From assembly GCA_022316685.1 (NCBI GenBank), contig JAKJHU010000039.1, positions 6,604,308-6,668,307 on the forward strand: a stretch of 64,000 nt of DNA, written 5' to 3'. A program made the translations under genes and the position numbers. Below, one piece after another: positions 53,701-64,000 of the stretch. Position 1 is the stretch's first letter, and each line of letters opens with the position of its first letter. The stretch comes from Progne subis subis (Eukaryota > Chordata > Aves > Passeriformes > Hirundinidae). The notes beneath the pieces are model-generated. The model was not told the DNA's origin and made no database searches. It was given only the letters and a program-made list of their open reading frames with translations.

Positions 53701-56621
53701 AAATACATGATGGTGCCAGAGGGGAGAGCATAAAAAGGTGAGTGGTCCGATGATTGTATGTACAAAACAGTTCACAGAATGAGTGTTGCTATAATCTTTT
53801 AAATATTATTTCCCAAAATGTAACCTTTTTCTTTGTTTAAGAGTAGAAAGAAAGATCTATAGAAATGGCAAAACAATTTCTAATATATTTTCCTTGGTGT
53901 AGAGTAGATTCTAGATGAACATGGATGTTTTGTGATTTCTATAAGCAACTCCAAATGTTCATGAAAGAAAATGGTAGTCAATGCGGCAATCAAGGTGGTT
54001 TTACAGGAAGACGTACGATGTCATCTTGAAATCTTGGGGCTTTCTGAGACATATTGATTAATTTGGAAAATTTTAAAAGCTGTGTTTTAGAAAAGACAGA
54101 GATGCTGACTGCAGAGCTAAAATGAACAACAGAGAATTCAGCCTCAGGGAAGGATGAAGTGTCTATCAACACTACACTAGTATTTTTTTATGCTAACATT
54201 CACAGATGCTTTTCAAAAGAAAATAATTACTTCATGTTTAATACCTTGTGATGAATATTTTTTTCTCATTGATTGTTCCTTGATATCCCATTTAAGACTG
54301 ATTCTAAGTTTTGAAAGAAATCTCCAGCCAGAGAGAACCACTCTGCCTAGAAGTTGAGGACATCTTGTATAAAACATGTATATTCAAATCCTGATCTAAA
54401 GTGAGATAAGAGATGAACAGCATGATGTAAGCAGAGATGTTGCCCTCTGATTTGGAAAGGATATCCAAAGAAATTAAATTATGTCACCAGTTACCTCACT
54501 GTAAGCCATCATATGATCCAAAGATTAGGTCTCTTATCCACCTTCACAGATGGGAAGAAGAAATAAATCTTAGATGGAGCTGTAACATATGTGGAAAGGT
54601 ATTTTATCTTGGTTTAGTAAAGCTATGGGAATCATTAATACTGTGCCATTACCAACAAAGTATCACAGCAATAAAGTGTGAGAACAAATTTGTCGCAAAG
54701 GACTACATGTAAGATGTATAATGCAATACATGATATTCAACTTAGAAAGCTAACAATAGCACTTCAAATCTAAATTTTTGTGTACAAGAATGCTCCATAT
54801 TCTAGATATCTATCTTCTGGTCACTGGTAAAGTGAATTCATTACTGAGGAATCCATGGTTGAGAAAGTAAACCTAAACTTTCCATGGAATAACCTATTAG
54901 TTGTCAAGAATGAACTGGTTAATTAATGAAAGTATTATGTAACACAATTACAGGTGTGCTTTATTATTTTCAGTCATTCATCTCTGAAAAATCACCAGAA
55001 ATTAAAAGAAATTTTAGCAAAACTTGCTTTTCAAAATCAAGTTTGATTAATACCTTTAAACTTTTTTTAATAGATTTTTTAGTTTCAGTAACTTAAATCT
55101 GATCAAATTGAAATGTTGTCAAAAAAGCAGAAGGTATTATATCACTTGATAATTGAACTGGAACCATTGGATTTGAAGACATAATATGTCTCTCCCTTGA
55201 GAAACATTCATAATTAATGGAAAAAAAGAAACAAGATAAGTGACTGTCATAGTGCAAGTTTTCATCTGTTTTAGGAGCCTGTTCATTCTCCAATTACCTT
55301 CACTGGGTTTATAGGTCTGCTCCTTCACACAGGATTTGTTCTTTAGGGGGTGGGGGTAGGGTGGTTGGAAGGAGGAGACAAAGTTTCTTAAGTCCTAAAT
55401 ATCTCATTTTTTCCCATCTTTTCTGAATTTCTAAAAATTAGAAACCCCAACAACAAAATAAGTATATTTTGTGTTCTTGATAACTAGCACTGTTTCTTAA
55501 TTAGCACATACTTGTACATTGAAGAGTTTATTTCAGAGATTTTTTTTTTTATTATTTTTTTTAATTCACTGTAAAGGATGAAATCTTTGCTGTGCAAGAA
55601 TTTCCAGTCATCTAAGCAAAGAGAGTTCTCCATCTGTGGCTGGGGGCGGGAGCACTGGCCTTTTCTCCCACACTGTAGTAGTTACTATAGGAACTATTGT
55701 GCCTCCTTCAAAAGGGCTACAGACAGGGTGATTAAAATTCTTCATGGGAGAACCCCCACTCTTCTCCCTGACAATGAAATTCTTCAGGGAGAGGGCTAAG
55801 CCTCCAGTTCAAGAATGGCAGCACCTGAGGGAGTGATGTGGCAGACAGAATCACCCTGCTTTAAATTGAAGCACAGGGAAAAAAAAATACAAGGGCCCCA
55901 TACTCCTGCATTTATTTTATTCCCCTCCCATGAAATTCAGGAACATTGGCAAGAACTAGCAAGAAACAGAAGTAATAAATAACTTCATACAGTTTCCAAC
56001 ATGTAAAGGACAATGCAGAAAGTAAAGAATGCTTCAAATACCCTCAATTCAAATCAGTAGCAGGAGAAGAAAAATAATTAAAGTGGGATAGGAGCTTCCC
56101 AGAAAATCCATCTGCTGTAAAGAAATCAGGATAAAGTCTACAGAAGCATGGAAGAGAAGGAGATGAAGTAGAGACAATGGGTGAGGCAAGAGAGAGGGAC
56201 ACACAAAGGTAGGGTGAATCAAGGGTTTAAAAACTTAGCAATTTATCAGTCCTTTAGATGAATGTCCACCCCAAGAGATTTGGCTCTACCAGCAGAAAAA
56301 AAAAATGCATAAACATTATGACTGCATGAAAAATTAGTGATGAGTCTGGATTACTTACTCAGATATCACAATAAGACCCTTACTGGAATAACAGTTCTAT
56401 TGCCTTATTTTTAATCCAGTATCACAATTCCTCTGAATAGAAAACTGCTGCCACCCCTTTACAGCTCCAATGCTACAGAAATGGCTAGTGTCACTGATTC
56501 TGTTCTCAGGAGGAGGACAGGGTATTAACATCAAGTCAGAACAGTGTTATATAGTGTCAGACTATACTTGCTGGTAAAACTAAGAGGCCTACATCTGTTG
56601 TCTTGCTTTTTTTTTTTCCAG
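50750..56621. other. Non-coding stretch
   Basis: Contains the 164-codon frame at 52619-53113 and a short minus-strand splice-bounded stretch at 55298-55340 with an exceptional pyrimidine tract. Nothing else is supported. Confidence 0.5.
52619..53113 (+). other. Longest plus-strand open frame (164 codons), unrecognised
   Basis: An uninterrupted frame of 164 codons from ATG to TAA, notable in AT-rich sequence. The C-terminal half is charged and contains several cysteines (for example CLPKIFMHCEEEGFPFK). No domain, signal peptide, upstream promoter or intron boundary is evident. It could be chance, a decayed retro-copy, or part of a 3' UTR. Low confidence that it is translated. Confidence 0.15.
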
Positions 56622-56676
56622 TCTGATCCCAAAGGTTCATGTTATGACATTTGTAACATCTGCTACAAATGCGGAG
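56622..56676 (+). other. Candidate plus-strand internal exon
   Basis: A 55-nt stretch lies between a 13-base T run ending in CCAG and the near-consensus donor GCGGAG/GTAAGTCAG, the best-matched splice pair I saw in the window. Two frames are open. One encodes a cysteine-rich peptide (SDPKGSCYDICNICYKCG) and the other LIPKVHVMTFVTSATNAE. It may be an exon of an unannotated plus-strand transcript, coding or lncRNA, or a pseudo-exon. The opposite strand has no splice signals here. Confidence 0.25.
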
Positions 56677-57730
56677 GTAAGTCAGGCACAACCTTATTAC
56701 TTCCAATCTAACGCTCCATCCATCCACAGGGCTTTCATATGCCACTAGTATGTCAAGGCGACCAAAAACTGTTCTATCTACATGAAGCAAGGTGCAATAT
56801 ATTTCTGAAAGTCAAGAAAAAATCCTGCTTTATGTCTCCCCTTCTTTTGTTGTCTTAAATTTTGGCAATGTTATTTCAGAATAATCTGTGAACAAAACAG
56901 GCGAGCTGCTCCTTCTTAGAGCCAATACAATTGCTGTTTAATGCCTTAGTCAGTGGTGTGTTGAAAATTGGCAAGCTGTAATTCACATGCTTCCCTGTTT
57001 TCACTAACACTGAAACATATCCAGATTCCCCTACCATACCCTTCTATACTGAGGTCTGCTTTCTTGAACAGCCTCCTTTTCCTTCCATACTTATCCCACG
57101 ATTTTGGTGGGCTCACAGCATCATTTTAATGACAAACTTAACTTTTTTCAGTTCTCAGTGGTAAAACACAGCTCCTGACAGGCAAAAAAAATACTTATTC
57201 ATTTACTTTTTTGTTACCACAGATGAAATAAGGAAAACACTAAATAAGATGCTTTATAACTAGCATTCTTTCTATCTAGTTCTTTCTATGAACTTTTATT
57301 CTATCTATGAACTTCTGTTGTTATATCAACAGTACTTGAAGATTCCAGTATTCCCCTGTTAATGGGCTAGGGTACTGTATGCTGTGAGGACCATGCAATC
57401 ACTGCCAAGTGTCTGCACAGGAAGCCAACCGTTTGCTATATGGCTAAAATCACCCACTAAAGAAATTCTTTGAGAAATATATACAACCTCTTATGACAGC
57501 AAGTGGATCGTAATTTTAGAAACTAACAGTTTTAGATGTTACTGAACTAGCTAATATGTTCCACATTCAGTATCATATATTAAAAATAAGACAAATTTCA
57601 CATTTGATAGGAGTAATTTAAATTCATTACAGGGGCTGCAGAATGCTACATAGTAGCAAGTGAGAAGGAAAACCCGGTGCCTGATGACATAAACCATTGT
57701 AGGTGTTGAGCACCAGCACTTCTGCCATAC

Positions 57731-57747
57731 TTTTTTTTTTTTTTTTT
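57731..57747. repeat. Poly-T run (17)
   Basis: Uninterrupted T run, 45 bp before the large solo LTR. Confidence 0.95.
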
Positions 57748-57792
57748 GTCTTAACTATCACAGGCTAAGCAAAAGAAACCTCCATACACATA

Positions 57793-59363
57793 TGTCATGG
57801 GTTAGTACAGTTTGGTTTTTTAGTTATAAAATAATGTAAAATAATTCTCCAGGTCAGGACCTGGGAATTGCTTTGGAAGAGACAAAAACTCGTCAGAGAA
57901 TTAGTTAGAATACTGACATCTATTCTGACCACTGAAATTGTTGGCTGCGACTTTGGGAAGTACCATATAAAACCAATTGATTTCCTGTAGATGGGCCCTT
58001 TTCCTTCTTCCTTTGGCCAGAGAGAGACAGGTAACATCGAGCTGGGCCTGCTGCTCCCCCCTTTTTGGTGGGGAGCTGGCCTGAGGCCTGGCCAGATTCC
58101 ATCGGCTCCTGGGTGAAGGGGGGAGAAGGAGAGTTGTTGTTTTGTAACAGCTACTTTCTTTAAACTTCCTTGGAACAGAGAAAAATCTCTGCCGGGCCCC
58201 TGATGGGAGCTATGGGCACTATTTGGGCCAAAGCCACCCCAATTTACACTGAGGGGTGGGCTGAGAAGGCATTTATGATCTCGCCTGCATTTTTTTTTTT
58301 GTGATTCTGGACTGCCCGGGTGCTCCAATCTCTGATGTTTTTGCGTGAGTTTTTCCTCCTTTATCAGCTCAGCCTTGAACATCTAATACCAGGAGCTACA
58401 GAGAGAGAGAGAGAGAGAAAGACTCAGAGCAGATTTAACTCTTTCCTAGCAACAAGAAGCTTCCAGAGCTTGGCCCTTCTCTGAGAGAGTAAGGAAAGAC
58501 AGAGTGAACATAAAGAACAGCATAAAGCCAGTAGCAAGAGTAAAAAGACAAATATTAAGACAGAGGGTTGAAGAGTTGGTTGTTCTATTCTTACTTGAGC
58601 CGTGGAAATGAACTCTATATTTAGGTCATTCCTGTAAATCATGGGAAAGATATGCATTTGGGGAGATGATTGTTTTGCGTGTAGATTTAAGCAAAGGTGT
58701 TTGTGATGAACTAAGTAATATCCTATAAGATGCTTGAACAGAGATAAAGATGAGAAGCCCCCTGTGCCAGTGAAGAAGTGAGAAGATATCTCTGTACCTT
58801 GAGGTGAAGAATCCTTTGCTTTAGAGTTATTCATCTTTAAAAGGTGACACCCCAGTATGCAGAAGTCTAAGACCCATGACCCATAAGCAGCTTGGGAAAC
58901 TGCTCCTGGGAGGGTCACAAAGGCAGGTTTCTCCAGGCGGCTGTTTATGTGACAGTTTAAAACCCACAAGAGAACTGTTCTAAGTTGTCAGTGGGATCCA
59001 TGACTCTAAAGGATACTCTTCCCCTAATGAATTGATGAAAGACTATTATCAGATAGTGAAACTGACTGAAAATTACAAGTTTTATCTCTTTATGTTGTTT
59101 TGTAAGAAAGTGAACAGTTTGTAAGGGGAGGGAAAAGTGTTTTTTGAAGTTTCATTCCATTTTAGTTTTTTTCCAACTTTCTGTTTTTCTATTCTTTTAG
59201 TGTATGTTAATAAACTATTTGTTAATTTTAAGGTTGAGCCTGCTTTGTTTTTCTCCTAGTCTCTCTCTCACAAAAAGAGTAAGTACCAAAACCAAAATTC
59301 AGTGAACGTGAAACCACTACATTGAGTAGTGTTTCTGCCCAGTTTGAAATTAAAACTATGACA
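57793..59363 (+). mobile_element. Large solo LTR, 5-bp TSD (ERVL-like)
   Basis: The element begins TGTCAT and ends ATGACA, a perfect 6-bp terminal inverted repeat. It is flanked by the 5-bp direct repeat ACATA (57788-57792 and 59364-59368), a target-site duplication. A polyadenylation signal AATAAA lies at 59209-59214, about 150 bp before the 3' end, which sets plus orientation. The element is less AT-rich than its surroundings and holds a (GA)n run at 58400-58418. Length (1571 bp) and a 5-bp duplication fit the long ERVL-type LTRs of songbirds. No internal retroviral genes are adjacent. Two long minus-strand open frames cross it (57795-58382 and 58424-58969, 195 and 181 codons); they run antisense to the LTR, match no retroviral domain I recognise, and are probably a composition effect. 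Confidence 0.9.
58400..58418. repeat. (GA)n inside the large LTR
   Basis: Nine AG/GA units within the LTR at 57793-59363. Confidence 0.93.
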
Positions 59364-60246
59364 ACATACCAAGCTAAGAAAAACACTGAAAAAGATCAGA
59401 TCTCCTTATGCTAAATGGACACTAAAATTCAAAAGTATTTCAAGTATTGCCATTGGCAAATGTAGCAGCCACATCCCCTGCTGGCATATAAAATTCAGTT
59501 ATGATATAACCAGACAATTACTGACTAATGCATCATTATTCTACCAAAGTAAGTGACACACTGAAATGAATCCAACTGTTTAAAGTTGTTTCTGGTTCTA
59601 AGGTGACTTTAGAGCTTTACAGTTTCTACAGACTTGGCTTTATGACTGACATATGTAGGTGACAGGTTTGGTTGTAGATTTTTTTCTTCCTTTTTGTGAG
59701 TTAGAAAAGATTTTATGAAGATTCATAAATGAAATCAGTCTGGGTACAAGTCTGTAATCAATCCACAATTTCAGGGAAGAAATCTTTATCTGCTGCCAAA
59801 ACTGAACCGTGTAATTAACTGAGGATTCTGGTAGGAACCAACTGTGCCACTAGTCAATTATTTTTACTTGTCTTCCAGCTGTGGCTTCTGTCTGTTTATA
59901 AGAGAGACTGAAAGAAAACGCAACTATAGAGAATTTGGTGATTTTAAAAAATAACTGAAGAAATTTAAGGAGATTACCAAACCCATCTATAGTAGAACCA
60001 CAAGAAGTTTAAAAAATCTATTGCAAATGGTTCTCAATTGTTCCCACTAGAAATTTTCATCAAGAACTCATATAAGCTAAAATAGCATTTTGGAATTGCT
60101 GAGGATTGAAAAATGACCATGCATAAGTTGCAATGGAAATTCCCAAGTCCTAATGAAGCAGTATTCAGAAGAAGTAGTACGACACTAAGTCATGACAACC
60201 AGGAGATAGAACTGCTTCTTTTCAAAAGCACTGCTGCTTATTAATT

Positions 60247-60266
60247 AAAAAAAAAAAAAAAAAAAA
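60247..60266. repeat. Poly-A run (20)
   Basis: Uninterrupted A run. Confidence 0.95.
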
Positions 60267-63215
60267 GAGGTTGGTCCAAAGTCCCTGTGGGAAAGATTTT
60301 CCAGCACATCCAGCACTATGGATTGTATTTTTAATATATATGTATGTAAGTGCACTACTACTTGTAATAATCTGTGTCAGCAGTTTTTAAGGAAACAGGG
60401 TCTCTTGGAAATCCCAATGACTAGTAAGAAGAACCGTTAAATCTTTACTGGAAATATGATATAGTCTAAGTCTTTGCTAAGGTTAAAAGAATTCATATGG
60501 TTCATGATGAATGAGCTTGAAATAAATTAGGTTAACATGTTTTCTGTTATTATTATCAGTTCCAGCACACAACACAAGGTGTTTCTCCCAGGCTCTTTTT
60601 AAATAGTCATGTGAGAAAAGTCCAGTTTCCTTTGCCTTTGAAGAGTGTGTGACAGGGAAATACAGGAGACATTTGATCAGAAGACAGAATAGTAATGGAA
60701 GTGAGAGCTTTGTAGTGGGAAAACAGGAAGAAAATTCTACAGCCAAGGAGAACGTGTGCAGACATAGCATTTACTTCATCAGAGTCGCATTCATTAGCAT
60801 CAGGAATTAATTTAGCTCAAGATTCTTTCCGCAGTGAGGGAAAACATTTCTTTTATTTGATTATATCATAGCTAAGTTTCACACTTGCTACCTGAAAAAT
60901 TGTAGCCTGTCTGGCAATAAGAGAAAAAGTAAGAGAAAAAGCAAGACATTCACCCTTCAAAATCTATCTTGAACATCTTAAACTTAAAAGTGTAGGGCAT
61001 TATTGTAGCCAGATATTTTATTATCCTTTAGCAAATGAACTTAAAGGCATCAGAATTCATTTCCCACACTTGAATCAGACATGGACACAGATGGTTACCT
61101 TGACTTTGGGAGCAAAGTTTTGTTTTGCAAGATAACACTGTCTTTAAACCAGCTCTTTTGCACTTTCTATTAGCACTGATAAATATATTTTTGTTTCTTT
61201 TTTCTTAAGTATTTTACAATTATACTGATAATGTATTACATTTGATTAAAGAATTACTTTTTAATAGTGATCAACCTAATATAATACAAGTATACATTTA
61301 CTATAAAGAGAAAAAATTGCTTGATACAATAATTCAACAATCTGTGAGCTGAGATTTTACTGAAATGATGTCCTTTTAATTCTGCTTGTATTTTACTGCT
61401 TTCCAACATCACCTTGTAATTCTTAAACATATTCCTTGTGCTTAGTCCATCTGAAGAACTGGATTTACACAAGTATGTAATTTGTAAATCAAGCTCATTA
61501 ATTTAATGGACATGATTGTTTTTCTTAGAGTATGATACAATACGATAATTAAACTAAAATACGGACATTAATGAAGACTGCTAAATTCAACACAAAACAT
61601 ACTTCTTTTTCAGTCACCTAAAACCTTTATACATCCTGCAGAAAAACTAATGAGTTATGCCTGATAATATTTATCTACTTTTCTTCTTTCTTTTAGCAAC
61701 CTCCTGAAAGACAGCTTGAATAGTGACATTTCTTGTTACAAATATGATCGCTTAAAGATGTTTTAGATTATTTTAAATTGCCTGCTGTAAATTAAGCAAT
61801 AATACCTGAAAATCTGAGAAATTTGCTTGTAGAAAAAAGATTCCACTCGACAATGTTGTGGGACAAGTCAGAAATGCAGCAAGCTTTCTGTGGCTACTGA
61901 CAAACAAGACTTTCAACGCAAAGGCTTCATCTTACAAATGCATTACTGCAAGGTATATTCTACTTCTCTCTTCAAAAAGGATGGGAAAAAAATGCCTTTT
62001 GAGTAAAACTGCTCCAAATTTTTCCAAAGTATCACTGAAAAAGAATTCTGTTTCAAACTTTTCTCAGAATAATTCTATCATAAAATTGAGTCTAGGAGAG
62101 GAGGAATCTGAGGAATGAATAGGAGCCTACATGGCTGGAGGAGGAAAAGACACACTGCTGCCATAGCTCATGGACAAATGATTCTGAAGAGAAAGGTTTA
62201 TTTTTGTGAATTTTTGCTTCAGAAAAAAAGTACGACTAAAAGGAAAAGTGAATGGCAGAAATAGACTGAAAATCAAAACACTTGAACTAAAGGAAATAAT
62301 ATTTTGAAGAATAGGAACTGAAACTAAGAATTAGGGATAATCAAAACAATTTTAAAGCTGTCTTATGTTCACCGATTATTTGACACTTATTATGACCACT
62401 TGATTATTTCTAACCAGAGCTAACCAGGCAAGAGGCACTCAACTGCTCTGGTTGCATACACAACACAGGTGTTGCTTATCCATTTGTTGTTTGTGAGGTT
62501 CAAGTATTCTTTTGACCAACTGGCACATAATACTTAGAGCTTAGCTAAGGGTACGTCTTCATAGACAAATGAAGGCAAATGTGAACTAGCTGTAAACGGG
62601 TTAATATGGCCACTGATAAGGTCTAGCTTTGCTAAAGACAATGAAACTTTCCCAAGAAAGATAAAGTAGCTTTATCATCTCTGTTTTACCACAGCTGGGC
62701 TACTTCAAGTCCCTAACCCAGTATGTGCTGCTGTGTAAACATATTGTGTCTAAAGAATATTTTTAGTTAATCCTTAATTAACCTGTTAATAATTAATGAA
62801 CAAAAACCCATTGTACAAAAAAAAAACCCAAAAACCTGGAAAAGTCTGAGCACACCCTTCTTCCATCTCATATCTTCAACTTTTAAACAACCTCAACTCA
62901 TCTTTACTTCTCACACTTTTCTTTTTTCTTCCCTTAATTTTCCAATTTCACACCAGCTTACTTGAATTGGCATTTTCAACTACACACGTTTCCTATGGGG
63001 AGGAAATTCATTATGATCAGAGGACCCAAAGCTGTGTTGTGGGAGATGAAATGGATCACTTTTTCTCAGGCAACTGAAGCTCCAGAAGGCAAGGTAACTG
63101 GGAGTGAAAACACTGAAGTAGATACTTACTAAGTTGAACAATTTAGATTTCATCACTAAACACAAACTCCCATTCCCAAACCCTTGGATGCTATTCCAAA
63201 AAGCCCGAAGAGAAT

Positions 63216-63243
63216 TAAAAATAAATAAATAAATAAATAAACA
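63216..63243. repeat. (AAAT)n microsatellite
   Basis: Six AAAT units. Confidence 0.95.
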
Positions 63244-63754
63244 AAGTTAAAATCACAGCCCAGAGAATCTACTATTCACTCCACCGAAGATTCAAGAACT
63301 TAGCATCAAAGGGGAGGTAACCTCTTGCCTGTTTGTTAAAGATACTGGAGCTCCAAAGTGTTGCAACCTACCCTTATTTTCAGGTTAATCACCTTAAAAA
63401 AAATTCTCTGCACTGTGGAAAGCAATATATTTAAACTCTTTCTCAAATAGTGCTTACTAGAAAAGAAAGTGAATTTATACTACTCCATGTATCATCAAAG
63501 AACAACAAATCAATTGTCACAATACAATTCACAATATCAGCTTTTAAATTCTATTTCCTTAGAATCCATATTATTAATGTAGGATATGTATAAAAATTAA
63601 TGAAAACATACTATCTTCTGCAATTTTTTATTTCAGTTTCTATGTTTCTTTGTATCATGTTGACAATAATTACTGTTTGGACTCAGCATAGGAGTGTATT
63701 TTTGTCCATTGATATACACCAGACAAAATTTCCAGAAAATCCACAATAATTTAC

Positions 63755-63845
63755 TTTTATCAATCAGAAAATAGAACCAGACATTTTCATGATGTCCAGA
63801 CATCACACTCTTATGACAAAATGTCATCTTACGAGTTCCATCGCT
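63755..63845 (-). other. Candidate internal exon, unknown gene
   Basis: A 91-nt minus-strand stretch follows CAGTCTCACACTGTGAAG and is followed by the donor GATAAAA/GTAAATTA. It is open for 30 codons from phase 0 and leaves 1 nt over. The donor is good and the acceptor is average. The peptide contains GHHENVWFYFLIDK and is not recognised. Confidence 0.15.
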
Positions 63846-63918
63846 CTTCACAGTGTGAGACTGAATCCACTAACCAGGCATAGCACTAGCTTGTGGACAA
63901 AACAATCCACCAATTTTT

Positions 63919-64000
63919 CCATAGAATCATAGTATGGTTTGGGTTGGAATGGACCACCAAAGATGTATAGTTTAAATCCCCTGCTACGGGCAGGACCATC
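63919..64000 (-). mobile_element. CR1 LINE 3' end, cut by window edge
   Basis: The stretch starts CCATAGAATCATAGTATGG and continues with GTTTGGGTTGGAATGGACC and a CCCCTGCTACGGGCAGG segment. This is the reverse complement of the CR1 3' tail with its TTCTATGA octamer repeat. The element is on the minus strand and continues beyond base 64000, so its total length is unknown. Confidence 0.93.

Larger units (their letters stand above)
59369..63754. other. Non-coding stretch
   Basis: AT-rich sequence with a 20-base A run and an AAAT repeat. No gene or transposon is recognised. Confidence 0.55.

Noticed and set aside
57793..59321. Earlier right end of the large LTR at ...CCACTACA
   Set aside because: No target-site duplication fits that end. 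The end at 59363 gives both the inverted-repeat ends and the ACATA duplication.
1..64000. tRNA, rRNA, CRISPR, prokaryotic operons, phage or plasmid features
   Set aside because: No cloverleaf consensus, no spaced direct repeats, no ribosome-binding-site/ORF arrays. The sequence is vertebrate nuclear DNA.

Overview
The window looks like a bird chromosome, most likely a songbird (passerine). Two CR1 LINE tails of avian type lie at 45999-46212 and at the right edge (63919-64000). Two solo LTRs carry intact target-site duplications: a 332-bp one with a 6-bp duplication (4631-4962) and a 1571-bp one with a 5-bp duplication (57793-59363). Composition is AT-rich throughout, CpG is rare, and homopolymer and A/C-rich tracts are frequent. 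There is no bacterial-type gene organisation, CRISPR array or operon.

No protein-coding gene, rRNA or tRNA can be named with confidence. The open frames longer than 60 codons are what AT-rich non-coding DNA gives by chance. The two longest (195 and 181 codons, both minus strand) sit inside the larger LTR. The window therefore reads as intron or gene desert. On the minus strand several short open stretches are bounded by good splice signals and can be joined in phase (63755-63845 down to 491-583). They are listed as low-confidence candidate exons because pseudo-exons of this kind are abundant in vertebrate introns and I recognise no protein family. One plus-strand candidate exon (56622-56676) has near-ideal splice sites.

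Layout: 1-4630 plain AT-rich DNA with A and T runs; 4631-4962 solo LTR; 4969-20351 mostly featureless, with a nested inverted repeat at 17056-17114; 20352-20560 an old MIR-like SINE still visible by eye; 25678-25960 and 28130-28850 complex, repeat-free blocks with homeodomain, SOX and PBX-MEIS type motifs; 34939-34978 a perfect AT-only palindrome; 40800-40839 a 40-base T run; 45090-45362 an enhancer-like block with octamer sites including a 16-bp palindromic POU site; 45999-46212 CR1; 57793-59363 large solo LTR; 63919-64000 a second CR1 running off the window.

The most useful leads are the MIR-like SINE (possible exaptation), the POU-site block, the two complete solo LTRs, the nested hairpin, and the candidate exon series, which RNA-seq or cross-species alignment would settle at once.
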